Assembly (NCBI RefSeq): GCF_017347585.1 | Contig: NZ_AP024480.1 | Coordinates: 796,001-860,000, forward strand | Length of the DNA: 64,000 bases | Source of the DNA: Caldicellulosiruptor diazotrophicus | GTDB taxonomy: Bacteria > Bacillota > Thermoanaerobacteria > Caldicellulosiruptorales > Caldicellulosiruptoraceae | Direction: 5' to 3' | Shown here: piece after piece, positions 28,265 to 37,303 of the stretch | Layout: each line of letters starts with the position of its first letter | Position numbering within the stretch: the first letter of the stretch is position 1 | The notes under the pieces: generated by a model | The model's database searches: none | Told to the model about the DNA's origin: nothing | The model's input: only the letters and a program-made list of their open reading frames with translations | Made by a program: the position numbers and the translations under genes

Positions 28265-28973
28265 TATGTTCCCTGAGGTTTTGAACTTGTACGGTGATAG
28301 AGGCAACATTATATGTCTTCAGAAAAGATCTGTTTGGAGAGGAATTAAAGCAAATGTGTTTGAATATACGTTGGGTGCAAACCAAGAAATCCTGAAAGAT
28401 GCTGATATAATTTTACTTGGTGGGGCATCAGATAGAGAACAATCTATTGTATATTCACATCTTTTGAGTTTGAGAGGGCTTATTAAAGACCTTATTGAAG
28501 ATGGAGTGGTTGTACTTGCAATCTGTGGTGGATATCAACTCTTAGGAGAGGCTTATATTGATGCAAACGGTAGAGTAATAAAAGGTCTTCATCTTTTGGA
28601 CTTTGTAACAAAAGCTGAGGGAAAAAGACTTATTGGTAACATTATAATCGAAACAAGCTTGGATGTTTTTCCAAAAACAGTTGTGGGATATGAAAATCAT
28701 GGTGGAAGAACCTATCATAATTATCAACCTTTTGGCAAGGTATTAAAAGGTTATGGTAACAACGGGAAGGATGGGTTTGAAGGGCTGATTTATAAAAATG
28801 TCATAGGTACCTATCTGCACGGACCACTTCTCCCAAAAAATCCGCATATTGCGGACTTTATGATAAAAAAAGCTCTTGAAAGAAAGTATACTTTAGATAA
28901 CTTAGAATTTCAAAAATTAGACGATACATTAGAGTATTTAGCTCACAATAGGGTAAAAGAATTGTATATGTAA
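28245..28973 (+). CDS. gatD: Lipid II isoglutaminyl synthase, glutaminase subunit GatD
   Basis: A 242-residue CobB/CobQ-like class I glutamine amidotransferase. The nucleophile is Cys94 in LAICGGYQLLG. The probable catalytic His192 lies in GTYLHGPLLPKNP, and YENHGGRT is also family-typical. It supplies ammonia to MurT. The ATG lies inside murT after GGATGGG. A terminator follows. Confidence 0.94.
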   Translation: MEINIVNMFPEVLNLYGDRGNIICLQKRSVWRGIKANVFEYTLGANQEILKDADIILLGGASDREQSIVYSHLLSLRGLIKDLIEDGVVVLAICGGYQLLGEAYIDANGRVIKGLHLLDFVTKAEGKRLIGNIIIETSLDVFPKTVVGYENHGGRTYHNYQPFGKVLKGYGNNGKDGFEGLIYKNVIGTYLHGPLLPKNPHIADFMIKKALERKYTLDNLEFQKLDDTLEYLAHNRVKELYM

Positions 28974-28988
28974 AACAAAGATTGAGAA

Positions 28989-29017
28989 AAAAGGCTGCAA
29001 TTTAGAGGCAGCCTTTT
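28989..29017 (+). terminator. Rho-independent terminator
   Basis: A 10-bp stem (28989-28998 with 29008-29017), with TTTT formed by the right arm, after gatD. Confidence 0.85.
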
Positions 29018-29051
29018 ATAATTATAATTCACAAATTTATAAATTTTCATA

Positions 29052-29080
29052 TTGACTTTTTTGAACATATATTATAAAAT
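29052..29080 (+). promoter_or_regulatory. SigA promoter of the nucleoside locus
   Basis: TTGACT at 29052-29057, a 17-base spacer and TAAAAT at 29075-29080. The predicted start of transcription lies just before a repeat and palindrome cluster. Confidence 0.75.
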
Positions 29081-29084
29081 AGTA

Positions 29085-29120
29085 ATGTCAGATGTCAGAT
29101 GTTAGATGTCTGACATCTAA
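29085..29120 (+). promoter_or_regulatory. Candidate operator: tandem repeats and a 19-bp palindrome
   Basis: Three 7-base direct repeats (two TGTCAGA and one TGTTAGA) run into TTAGATGTCTGACATCTAA at 29102-29120, a perfect 9-bp dyad about a single T. It lies between the -10 box and the ribosome binding site of the BMP gene, so a bound repressor would block transcription. The GntR/UTRA regulator encoded at 34569 is the obvious candidate. Confidence 0.6.
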
Positions 29121-29144
29121 AAATATAAAAGGAGGTTGCTTTTT

Positions 29145-30167
29145 ATGAAGAGAAGTTTATATGCAGTTTTAAGTCTTGTTGTAATTGTAGCTCTTTTATT
29201 AAGCTTAAATGTATCTTGGAATATGGTAAATGGCTCTACATCACAAAAAACTTTTAAAGTAGGGCTTGTAACTGATGTAGGTGGTGTAAATGACAGAAGT
29301 TTCAACCAGTCTGCATATGAGGGGATGAAAAAGGCCGAAAAAGAACTCAAAATCAAAACAACTCTTATTCAGTCTAAGCAGATGACAGACTACATTCCGA
29401 ATCTACAAAAGCTTGCTAAAGCAAATTATGATTTGATTATTGCTGTTGGTTTTATGATGCACGATGCAGTTGTCACAGTTGCAAAACAGTTCCCAAAGAC
29501 AAAATTTTTAATTATCGACTCTGAGATTTCTGACCTTCCTAATGTGGCCTCAGCTATGTTCAGAGAGGAACAAGCAGGTTATTTAGCTGGTGTTGCTGCA
29601 GCCTTACTTGAGAAAGCCAAGTTTGGCAAAACAACTGGAAAGAATGTATTTGGAGTTGTAGGTGGTATGAAGATTCCACCTGTTGATAGATACATTGCAG
29701 GTTTTAAAGCTGGTGTATTGAGTGAGATTCCAAAAGCAAAGGTTATAATTAAGTACACTGGTAAATTTGATGACCCAGCATCAGGAAAACAAGTAGCCCT
29801 TTCAGAAATTTCAGAAGGTGCTGACTTTGTGTTCCAAGTTGCAGGTCAGACAGGGCTTGGTGTTATCCAGGCTGCAAAAGAAAAAGGAATTTATGCAATT
29901 GGTGTTGACTCAGACCAAAGCTATGTTGCACCAACCACTGTTGTTACCTCTGCGATGAAGAGAGTTGATGTTGCGACATATAGCGTTATAAAAGATACAT
30001 TAAATAAAAAATTCAAAAGTGGTGTAATTTACTTTGATTTAAAAAACAATGGTGTTGGACTTGCTCCTTTTATGAAAGGTGTTCCAAAGAATGTGAGTGA
30101 TAAAATAAACAAGATAATTTCTGATATAAAAGCTGGTAAGATAAAGATACCAACAGAAGTAAAGTAG
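29145..30167 (+). CDS. BMP-family nucleoside-binding protein without lipobox
   Basis: A 340-residue periplasmic-type binding protein of the BmpA/PnrA (PF02608) family. It shows KVGLVTDVGGVNDRSFNQSA and the ligand-site motifs VFQVAGQTG and YAIGVDSDQ. The neighbouring ABC genes and salvage enzymes indicate nucleoside uptake. Unusually, the N-terminal hydrophobic segment has no lipobox cysteine. Most Gram-positive members are lipoproteins, so this one may be held by an uncleaved helix or released. ATG at 29145, 9 bases after AAAGGAGG. Confidence 0.92.
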   Translation: MKRSLYAVLSLVVIVALLLSLNVSWNMVNGSTSQKTFKVGLVTDVGGVNDRSFNQSAYEGMKKAEKELKIKTTLIQSKQMTDYIPNLQKLAKANYDLIIAVGFMMHDAVVTVAKQFPKTKFLIIDSEISDLPNVASAMFREEQAGYLAGVAAALLEKAKFGKTTGKNVFGVVGGMKIPPVDRYIAGFKAGVLSEIPKAKVIIKYTGKFDDPASGKQVALSEISEGADFVFQVAGQTGLGVIQAAKEKGIYAIGVDSDQSYVAPTTVVTSAMKRVDVATYSVIKDTLNKKFKSGVIYFDLKNNGVGLAPFMKGVPKNVSDKINKIISDIKAGKIKIPTEVK

Positions 30168-30182
30168 TTCCATATACATTTT

Positions 30183-30223
30183 AAAGGCCTGCTGACAATA
30201 TGAAATATCACAGCAGGCCTTTT
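30183..30223 (+). terminator. Terminator or attenuator inside the nucleoside locus
   Basis: A perfect 12-bp stem (30183-30194 with 30211-30222) with TTT at the end. It separates the binding-protein gene from the rest. Partial read-through would give the usual excess of binding protein over transporter. Confidence 0.8.
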
Positions 30224-30270
30224 AACAATACGCAAGTTTGTAATACAAATAGAGAGGAGTTCTAATCCAC

Positions 30271-31005
30271 ATGATAGGTATAATAGGTGGTTCTGGATTT
30301 TACTCTTTTCTGGAAAATTTTAAGGAAATCGAGATGGAAACACCTTATGGTAAACCAAGTGATAAAATAGCAATTTCCATGGTGGAAGGAAAAGAAGTTG
30401 CGTTTATTCCGAGACATGGTAAAAAGCATATTTATCCCCCACACAAAGTTCCATACAAAGCAAACATATATGCATTAAAACAACTTGGTGTTGACAGGAT
30501 TATATCCACAACAGCTTGTGGGAGTCTAAAAAAAGAAATTTCACCAGGTGATTTCGTGATTGTTGACCAATTTGTTGACAGAACATGGGGACGAGAGGAC
30601 ACATTTTCGGATATTGGAAATGTAAAGCACACCTCAATGGCACAGCCTTATGATGAGCAGATGAGAGAAATTGCAATTAATGTTTTAGAAGAACTTGGAT
30701 ATAGATTTCATAAAAAAGGTACATGTGTAGTTATTCAGGGACCGCGATTTTCTACTTTAGCTGAGAGCAGATGGTATTCTAAAATGGGATTTGACGTTAT
30801 TGGAATGACTCAATATCCTGAAGTTGTTTTGGCAAATGAACTTGGAATAAAGTATTTAAATGTAACTCTTGTGACGGACTATGATGCGGGTTTAGAAGAT
30901 GACCCGGGTGTAAAACCTGTTTCGCATGAAGAGGTTTTGAGAGTGTTTTCAGAAAATATAGAAAAGCTAAAAAAGGTTGTCATTGAAATAATAAAAAGAA
31001 TATAA
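30271..31005 (+). CDS. S-methyl-5'-thioadenosine/purine nucleoside phosphorylase
   Basis: A 244-residue PNP/MTAP-family enzyme with IGIIGGSGFYS, the phosphate site PRHGKKHIYPPHKVPY and the purine-site segment GMTQYPEVVLANELG. It splits MTA or a related nucleoside into base and sugar 1-phosphate. The PEVVLA segment fits MTA phosphorylases, but MTI-phosphorylase or inosine specificity cannot be excluded. Its place between a binding protein and ABC genes points to nucleoside use. Confidence 0.88.
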   Translation: MIGIIGGSGFYSFLENFKEIEMETPYGKPSDKIAISMVEGKEVAFIPRHGKKHIYPPHKVPYKANIYALKQLGVDRIISTTACGSLKKEISPGDFVIVDQFVDRTWGREDTFSDIGNVKHTSMAQPYDEQMREIAINVLEELGYRFHKKGTCVVIQGPRFSTLAESRWYSKMGFDVIGMTQYPEVVLANELGIKYLNVTLVTDYDAGLEDDPGVKPVSHEEVLRVFSENIEKLKKVVIEIIKRI

Positions 31006-31024
31006 AGACAGGTGGGACAGGGAT

Positions 31025-32536
31025 ATGGAGTATATTTTGCAAATCAAAGGTATTTCTAAGAGGTTTGGTAATATTCAAGCAAACGATAATGTGTATTTAG
31101 ATGTTAAAAAAGGTGAGGTACATGCCATACTTGGAGAAAATGGTGCTGGAAAGTCTACTTTAATGAATATAATCTATAGTCTTTATACTCCTGATTCTGG
31201 TGAGATATATTTTGAAGGGCAAAAACTTGAGGTCAAAGGACCTCATGAAGCAATTGAAAAAGGAATAGGAATGGTTCATCAGCATTTTATGTTGATACCT
31301 GTATTTACGGTGGCTGAAAATATTGTTTTGGGATTTGAGCCAAAAGGTTTTAGGTTTAATGTTCAAGAAGCTGAGAAGAAAATTCTTGAGATTTCGAAGA
31401 AATACAATTTAGAAATTGACCCAAAAGCAAAAGTTGGAGATTTAAGTGTAGGTATGCAACAAAGAGTAGAGATATTAAAGGCTTTTTATAGAGATGCAAG
31501 GCTTTTGATACTTGATGAACCAACAGCAATGCTAACACCCCAAGAGACAAGAGAGCTTTTTAAAATTATAAATAACCTCAAAGCTCAGGGAATATCCATA
31601 CTGTTTATAAGCCACAAGCTTGATGAGGTTATGGAAATTTCAGATAGAGTAACTGTTATGAGAAGAGGAAAGACAATAAATACCTTGAATACAAAAGAAA
31701 CCAACGAACAGGAACTTGCAAATTTGATGGTTGGAAGAGAAGTTAAACTTGTTGTTGAAAAGGCTGAACCAAGGATAGGAGAGACTGTATTAAAGGTTGA
31801 AAACCTTTCAGTTAAATTGAAAAACGGTGTTGAAAAGGTCAAAGATGTAAGTTTTGAAATAAGAAGAGGAGAGATTTTTGGCATAGCAGGTGTTGATGGA
31901 AACGGTCAAAATGAGCTTGTTGAAGCTATTGTTGGGCTTATTTCATCAACAGGGAAGATAATTTTTAATGGACAGGAGATTCAAAATCTTCCTTCACGCA
32001 AACGTTATGAAAAAGGGATTGCTTATATTCCAGCAGATAGGCAGAAGGACGGACTTGTTTTGAACTTTACTGTGGCAGAAAACATTGTGCTCAAAAGATA
32101 CTACAAAAAACCATATTCTAATAAAGGATTTTTAAATTTCAAGGTTATAACTCTTGAAGCTGATAGACTCATACATGAATTTGATGTGCGTCCACCTGAT
32201 TACAAGCTGTTTGCAAAGAACCTTTCAGGTGGTAATCAGCAAAAGGTAATCTTGGCAAGGGAGTTTTCAAGCAATCCAGACCTTTTAATTGCTGTCCAGC
32301 CAACAAGAGGAATGGATGTGGGAGCTATAGAGTATATCCATAAAAAGCTGATTGAACTTCGAGACAGTGGCAAAGCAATACTACTTGTTTCGTTAGAGCT
32401 TGATGAGATTTTGAACCTTTCTGACAGAATTGCTGTTATGTATTCGGGCCGGATTATGGATATTTTGGAAAGTAAAAGTGCAACAAAAGAAGAAATAGGA
32501 CTTTTGATGATAGGCAAGAAAAAGAAGGAGGCTTAA
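31025..32536 (+). CDS. Nucleoside ABC transporter, double ATP-binding protein
   Basis: A 503-residue protein of two fused ABC domains, like NupO/YufO or RbsA. Domain 1 has GENGAGKST and LSVGMQQR. Domain 2 has a degenerate Walker A (GVDGNGQNE) but an intact LSGGNQQK signature and a VQPTRGMD Walker B. This asymmetry is normal in the family. It powers the two permeases that follow. AAAGACAGGTGGGACAGGG precedes the ATG. Confidence 0.93.
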   Translation: MEYILQIKGISKRFGNIQANDNVYLDVKKGEVHAILGENGAGKSTLMNIIYSLYTPDSGEIYFEGQKLEVKGPHEAIEKGIGMVHQHFMLIPVFTVAENIVLGFEPKGFRFNVQEAEKKILEISKKYNLEIDPKAKVGDLSVGMQQRVEILKAFYRDARLLILDEPTAMLTPQETRELFKIINNLKAQGISILFISHKLDEVMEISDRVTVMRRGKTINTLNTKETNEQELANLMVGREVKLVVEKAEPRIGETVLKVENLSVKLKNGVEKVKDVSFEIRRGEIFGIAGVDGNGQNELVEAIVGLISSTGKIIFNGQEIQNLPSRKRYEKGIAYIPADRQKDGLVLNFTVAENIVLKRYYKKPYSNKGFLNFKVITLEADRLIHEFDVRPPDYKLFAKNLSGGNQQKVILAREFSSNPDLLIAVQPTRGMDVGAIEYIHKKLIELRDSGKAILLVSLELDEILNLSDRIAVMYSGRIMDILESKSATKEEIGLLMIGKKKKEA

Positions 32537-32539
32537 ATT

Positions 32540-33616
32540 GTGATGGTTAAAAAGGTTTTGCAGAGTATTTTAATGCCGCTTATTGCTATTTTTATATCCA
32601 TGATAGTAGGTGGAATAGTAATATTAATCACAGCAAAACAAAATCCTATATATGCGTATTTGGCACTTTTTAGCGGCGCTTATGGGAATCTAATGAACTT
32701 TGCAACAACCCTGACAAATGCAATACCCCTCATAATAACCGGACTTGGGGTTGCGATAGCATTTTCTTCTGGGCTTTTTAATATTGGTGCCGAAGGACAG
32801 TTTTGGATAGGCGCAATTGTTGCAACCTATCTTGGGTACCAGGTAAAAGGTCTTCCGTGGTTTTTACACATTCCATTGATAATTATATGTGCTATGATAG
32901 CGGGTGCGCTGTGGGGTGGAGTTGTTCCTGGTCTTGCGAAAGTTTACACTGGTGCTCATGAGGTTATCACAACTATGATGATGAGCTATATAGCCATTTA
33001 TTTTAGCCACTATTTGTTAGAAGGCGGTCCAATGATGGACAAAGGAACAATACCACAATCACCAGTGATTCAAAACAGTGCAAAGTTAAGTACTTTGGTA
33101 CCAAATACACAGCTGTCAAGTGGACTTTTCATTGCAATCTTGGCAGTTGTAATAGTATATATTCTCATGTACAAAACGACATTGGGTTACGAACTTAGAG
33201 CAGTAGGGTTTAACGTCAAAGCTGCAAAATATGCTGGAATTAATGTTGCTCAAAAACTTGTTTTAGCAATGGGACTTTCTGGGGCATTTGCTGGCCTTGC
33301 TGGTGCTGTTCAGATAATGGGTGTGCAGTACAGACTCTATGATAGCTTTACTTCAGGTTATGGTTATACTGCTATAGTTGTTGCACTTCTTGCGAATAAC
33401 AATCCCATTGGTGTTGTAATAGCAGCACTTTTCCTGGCAGGACTGTCAACAGGTGCACAAGAGATGCAGATGCAAACAAATATCTCTGGTCAGCTTGCCG
33501 ATGTTGTTGTGGGGCTTATAATATTCTTTATTGCAATTGAAGAGCTTTATAGGATTGTTATTGAAAAAATAAAAAACAGAAAAACAAAGTTACAACCAGT
33601 AGGAGGGCAAAAGTAA
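32540..33616 (+). CDS. Nucleoside ABC transporter permease (NupP-like)
   Basis: A 358-residue BPD_transp_2 permease with about 9-10 membrane helices and the conserved FNIGAEGQFWIGAI motif. AAGGAGG lies just before it. GTG 32540 or ATG 32543 may serve as start. It lies 3 bases behind the ATPase gene and 2 bases before the second permease. Confidence 0.92.
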   Translation: MMVKKVLQSILMPLIAIFISMIVGGIVILITAKQNPIYAYLALFSGAYGNLMNFATTLTNAIPLIITGLGVAIAFSSGLFNIGAEGQFWIGAIVATYLGYQVKGLPWFLHIPLIIICAMIAGALWGGVVPGLAKVYTGAHEVITTMMMSYIAIYFSHYLLEGGPMMDKGTIPQSPVIQNSAKLSTLVPNTQLSSGLFIAILAVVIVYILMYKTTLGYELRAVGFNVKAAKYAGINVAQKLVLAMGLSGAFAGLAGAVQIMGVQYRLYDSFTSGYGYTAIVVALLANNNPIGVVIAALFLAGLSTGAQEMQMQTNISGQLADVVVGLIIFFIAIEELYRIVIEKIKNRKTKLQPVGGQK

Positions 33617-33618
33617 AG

Positions 33619-34548
33619 ATGAACATACTCCATATTTTTACAAATCCATATTTGTGGGCGTCAACCATTGCAATGGCAGTACCGCTTGCATTTCCGGCAA
33701 TTGGCGGAACTTTTTCTGAACGAGCTGGCGTTGTCAATATTTCTATGGAAGGAATAATGCTAATTTCGGCATTTGTTTCTGTTGCATTTTCGGCATACTT
33801 TCACAATGCATGGCTTGGACTTTTAGCGGGAGTAATCTCTGGTATTTTGGTAGCATATGTATTTGCATGGGCAGCTGCAAAGATGTACGCAAACCAGATA
33901 GTCCTTGGTATGGCTTTTAATATATTTGCATCTGGCATTACAGCTTACCTTTTCAATGCTATATATGGACCAGAAGGGACACCTTTTGATACGCCTAAAC
34001 TTCCTGATGTTAGAATACCTATTATTGATGAGGTTCCTGTAATTGGTCAAATTTTGAGCGGACAAAATGTGATGGTTTATATAATGTTTGTTTTGATAAT
34101 ACTTAGCCAGTGGTTTTTGTTCAAAACAACCATAGGTTTGAGACTAAGAGCCGTTGGCGAAAATCCAGAAGCTGCTGAGACAGCAGGTATTGATGTTGTA
34201 AAGATGAAATACTTGGGTGTTATTCTGGGTGGGGCGTTTTCAGCTCTTGGTGGTGCTTATCTTTCAATTGGTGTTTTGAACAGTTTTTCACCTGAGATGT
34301 CGTCAGGAAGAGGTTATATAGCTTTGGCTGCTATGATTTTTGGCAAATGGACACCAGTTGGCTCATTCTTAGCATCACTTTTGTTTGGTTTTGCAACAGC
34401 TCTGAGCTATACATTGCAAGAATCCTCAATTTCAAAAAACATTATAATGATGTTACCATATGTAGTTACAATATTAGCATTGATTGGAATAGGCGGCAAG
34501 AGCGTTGCGCCTGCTGCCGATGGTATTCCTTACAGGCCTAAAAAATAG
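33619..34548 (+). CDS. Nucleoside ABC transporter permease (NupQ-like)
   Basis: A 309-residue permease, partner of the preceding one, with about 8-9 helices and the GTFSERAGVVNISMEG motif typical of NupQ/YufQ. The segment LRAVGENPEAAETAGI is the coupling-helix region that contacts the ATPase. Confidence 0.92.
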   Translation: MNILHIFTNPYLWASTIAMAVPLAFPAIGGTFSERAGVVNISMEGIMLISAFVSVAFSAYFHNAWLGLLAGVISGILVAYVFAWAAAKMYANQIVLGMAFNIFASGITAYLFNAIYGPEGTPFDTPKLPDVRIPIIDEVPVIGQILSGQNVMVYIMFVLIILSQWFLFKTTIGLRLRAVGENPEAAETAGIDVVKMKYLGVILGGAFSALGGAYLSIGVLNSFSPEMSSGRGYIALAAMIFGKWTPVGSFLASLLFGFATALSYTLQESSISKNIIMMLPYVVTILALIGIGGKSVAPAADGIPYRPKK

Positions 34549-34568
34549 AAAAAAGGCGGGTGCGAGCA

Positions 34569-35300
34569 ATGGAAAATTTTGAATTAGTAGGATACCCCCA
34601 AAGGTATGAGGTTGTGTTGAAGAGATTAAAACAACTCATAGAAGAAAAATTTAAAGAAGGTGACAAACTTCCTTCTGAGCTGGAACTGGCAAGGTTTTTT
34701 GGTGTGAGCAGAGCAACACTTAGAGAGGCTTTAAGGATATTAGAAGAAGAAGGATATGTTGTAAGAAAACATGGTGTTGGGACTTTTGTGTCATCACGGC
34801 CAATTTTACAATCTGGAATGGAAGAACTTCAGAGTATAACAAAACTAATGGAAAAACAGGGATACAAACCACATACCAAAGATATTGTCGTGACCAAAAC
34901 CTATCCCAACGCAAAAGAGGCTCATATGCTCAGAATACCATCAACTGAAGAGATTATTAAAATAGAAAGAGTACGACTTGCTGAGAGTATTCCCGTTGTT
35001 TATTGTGTTGATAGACTTCCTGCAAAGCTATTTTCATCTGAATTTAAATTTATAGGAGAATCATTATTTGACTATTTAAATGACAAATTGGGAATATATA
35101 TTGCGTACGCAATCTCTGATATTATTCCAATGCTTGCTGAGAAAAATAATGTGTACAAAAAGCTTGACCTTGAAAAGAATGATGTTGTTCTTTTGCTTGA
35201 CCAAGTCCATTTTGACCAAAACGACATTCCAATTTTGTATTCTTCGAATTATTTTTCACCCAAGAAGTTCAGATTCTATATTGTACGAAAGAGGGTATAA
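34569..35300 (+). CDS. GntR-family regulator with UTRA domain
   Basis: A 243-residue HutC-type repressor: winged helix at the N terminus (LPSELELARFFGVSRATLREALR) and a UTRA effector domain (about 95-240) whose last strands include ILYSSNYFSPKKFRFYIVR. It probably senses a nucleoside or sugar phosphate and controls this locus. I prefer the ATG at 34569, 7-8 bases after GGCGGG. A GTG at 34560 overlaps that site. The palindrome at 29102-29120 is a candidate target. Confidence 0.85.
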   Translation: MENFELVGYPQRYEVVLKRLKQLIEEKFKEGDKLPSELELARFFGVSRATLREALRILEEEGYVVRKHGVGTFVSSRPILQSGMEELQSITKLMEKQGYKPHTKDIVVTKTYPNAKEAHMLRIPSTEEIIKIERVRLAESIPVVYCVDRLPAKLFSSEFKFIGESLFDYLNDKLGIYIAYAISDIIPMLAEKNNVYKKLDLEKNDVVLLLDQVHFDQNDIPILYSSNYFSPKKFRFYIVRKRV

Positions 35301-35303
35301 AAA

Positions 35304-35720
35304 ATGAAGTATTTGGACAAAGTTGATGATACAATTATATATTTTTTGACCTTGGCCCAAGAAGCTCAAAAAAGGGCATATGCACCATATTCGCGTTTCA
35401 GGGTTGGTGCAGTAGCTGTTGGAAAAAGTAACAAGGCATATACAGGGTGCAACATAGAAAATGCTTCATATCCACTTTCCATGTGTGCAGAAAGAGTTGC
35501 ACTTTTTAAAGCGATATCAGAAGGTGAAAGTGAAATAAAAGCTCTTTATATCATTGGTCCAGAAAATGGGCCTATATCGCCATGTGGTGCGTGTAGACAG
35601 GTAATATTTGAACTTGCAAAAGATGCCATCATTTATCTTTCAAATCATGATTTGACAAAAATAGTTGAAACTAATATCAAAGAACTTTTGCCATATGGAT
35701 TTGGATTACAAAAAAGATAA
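35304..35720 (+). CDS. cdd: Cytidine deaminase
   Basis: A 138-residue zinc deaminase that converts (deoxy)cytidine to (deoxy)uridine. It shows AYAPYSRFRVGAV, the active-site CAERVALF with catalytic Glu, and the zinc ligands in PCGACRQV. Tetrameric type by length. It feeds uridine to the pyrimidine phosphorylase encoded downstream. Confidence 0.95.
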   Translation: MKYLDKVDDTIIYFLTLAQEAQKRAYAPYSRFRVGAVAVGKSNKAYTGCNIENASYPLSMCAERVALFKAISEGESEIKALYIIGPENGPISPCGACRQVIFELAKDAIIYLSNHDLTKIVETNIKELLPYGFGLQKR

Positions 35721-35770
35721 AATTAAGATAAATTAAGTAAGATAATAAGATAGGAGGGCGACTGATAAAG

Positions 35771-35941
35771 GTGAAATCAATATTACTTTCTTTTATCACA
35801 GGGTTTGTTGTCGGTGCTATATTCAGGATTCTTAAGCTTCCAATTCCTGCTCCAAATGCTCTTGCAGGTGTAATGGGTATATTTGGAATATTTTTGGGTT
35901 CTGTTTTTGCTAACCAGATTCTCAAGTTTTTAACAAAGTAA
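35771..35941 (+). CDS. XapX domain protein
   Basis: A 56-residue hydrophobic protein with two helices separated by LKLPIPAPNALAGVMG, the XapX (DUF1427) pattern. XapX proteins are found beside xanthosine and other nucleoside phosphorylase genes. Function is unknown. AGGAGGG lies at 35752-35758, 12 bases before the GTG start. In-frame CTG (35762) or ATA (35765) codons would be better spaced, so the start is uncertain. It is too short for usual gene cut-offs. Confidence 0.8.
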   Translation: MKSILLSFITGFVVGAIFRILKLPIPAPNALAGVMGIFGIFLGSVFANQILKFLTK

Positions 35942-35959
35942 AACAAGAAGGTGAAAAGC

Positions 35960-37285
35960 ATGCTGGTAACAGAAATTATTAGGAAAAAAAGAGATGGTGA
36001 AATCTTGAGCAAAGAAGAGCTTGAATTTATTGTGAATGGATATGTAAAAGGCGAAATTCCAGACTATCAGATGGCTGCTTTCTTGATGGCTATATATTTT
36101 AGAGGGATGTCAAAAGATGAGCTTGTAGAACTTACCATGCTCATGGCAAAATCAGGCAAGATGGTAGACCTCGGCAGTATAGAGGGAATCAAGGTTGACA
36201 AACACTCAAGTGGTGGTATTGCTGACACAACAACCCTGGTCTTAATACCACTGGCAGCATCTTGCGGTGTAAAAGTTGCAAAGATGTCAGGACGAGGACT
36301 TTCTCACACAGGTGGGACAATTGACAAGTTGGAGTCAATTCCAGGTTTGAAAACAGAGCTTTCAGAAGATGAGTTTATAGAAGCTGTAAATAAAGTTGGT
36401 GCGGCAATTGTTGGACAGTCAGAAAGCCTTGTTCCTGCAGACAAAAAGATATATGCTTTAAGAGATGTCACATGTACAGTTGAATCTATACCACTTATAG
36501 CATCTTCTATCATGAGCAAAAAGATTGCAGCTGGTAGTGATAAGATAATACTTGATGTGAAATTTGGTAAGGGCGCTTTTATGAAAGAGTATGGAAGGGC
36601 AAAAGAACTTGCTAATACTATGGTTGAGATTGGAACTTTGGCAGGAAGAGAAACCATCGCATATGTTACAGATATGAACCAGCCACTTGGTCTTATGATT
36701 GGAAACGCTCTTGAGGTTATTGAAGCAATAGAGGTCTTAAAAGGCAGAGGACATGAAGATTTGAAGAATCTTTGTGTTGAATTTGCATCTGAGATGATGA
36801 TTATCTCTGGAATTGAAAAAGATAAAAAATTAGCACAAGAAAGAATAATTGAGAGCATTGAAAAAGGACATGCTCTTGAAAAGTTTAAAGAAATTATAAA
36901 AAACCAAGGTGGGAACCCTGAAATAGTTAACAATTATTCTTTGCTGCCACAAGCAAAATATACTTATGAACTAAAATGCAATGAAGATATGTATATAAAA
37001 GACATCGATGCGCTAAAGCTTGGACTTTGTGCGCTAAAACTTGGTGCAGGAAGGCAAAGAAAAGAAGACAGAATTGACTATGCAGTTGGAATTCAACTTT
37101 TTGGTAAAATAGGCGACAAAATAGGTAAGAATATGCCGTTTGCTAAAATCTATGCAAATGATGAAAAAAGGCTTGAAGAAGCCATCTTAGATGTGAAAAC
37201 TGCATTTGAGTTTTCAAAAGCGCCTGTTCCAAAAAGAAAAGTAATATTTGCAAAGATAACGAAAGATAATGTCTTTGAATATTAA
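35960..37285 (+). CDS. pdp: Pyrimidine-nucleoside phosphorylase
   Basis: A 441-residue dimeric enzyme that phosphorolyses uridine, deoxyuridine and thymidine. It has the phosphate-binding KHSSGGIADTTTLV, the catalytic-site KMSGRGLSHTGGTIDKLESI and DVKFGKGAFMK. The ATG at 35960 follows AAGGTG by 6-7 bases. Very near relatives are called deoA, but the dual-specificity name fits Firmicutes better. Confidence 0.94.
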   Translation: MLVTEIIRKKRDGEILSKEELEFIVNGYVKGEIPDYQMAAFLMAIYFRGMSKDELVELTMLMAKSGKMVDLGSIEGIKVDKHSSGGIADTTTLVLIPLAASCGVKVAKMSGRGLSHTGGTIDKLESIPGLKTELSEDEFIEAVNKVGAAIVGQSESLVPADKKIYALRDVTCTVESIPLIASSIMSKKIAAGSDKIILDVKFGKGAFMKEYGRAKELANTMVEIGTLAGRETIAYVTDMNQPLGLMIGNALEVIEAIEVLKGRGHEDLKNLCVEFASEMMIISGIEKDKKLAQERIIESIEKGHALEKFKEIIKNQGGNPEIVNNYSLLPQAKYTYELKCNEDMYIKDIDALKLGLCALKLGAGRQRKEDRIDYAVGIQLFGKIGDKIGKNMPFAKIYANDEKRLEEAILDVKTAFEFSKAPVPKRKVIFAKITKDNVFEY

Positions 37286-37303
37286 AATTACATGGAGGGG
37301 AAT

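Noticed and set aside
29085-29120. Tandem heptamers considered as a CRISPR or VNTR array
   Set aside because: Only three 7-base copies without spacers. An operator is more likely.
36304-36933. A 209-codon minus-strand frame opposite pdp
   Set aside because: It lies entirely inside a clear pyrimidine phosphorylase gene, is Ser/Ile/Leu-rich and has no start signal: an antisense shadow.
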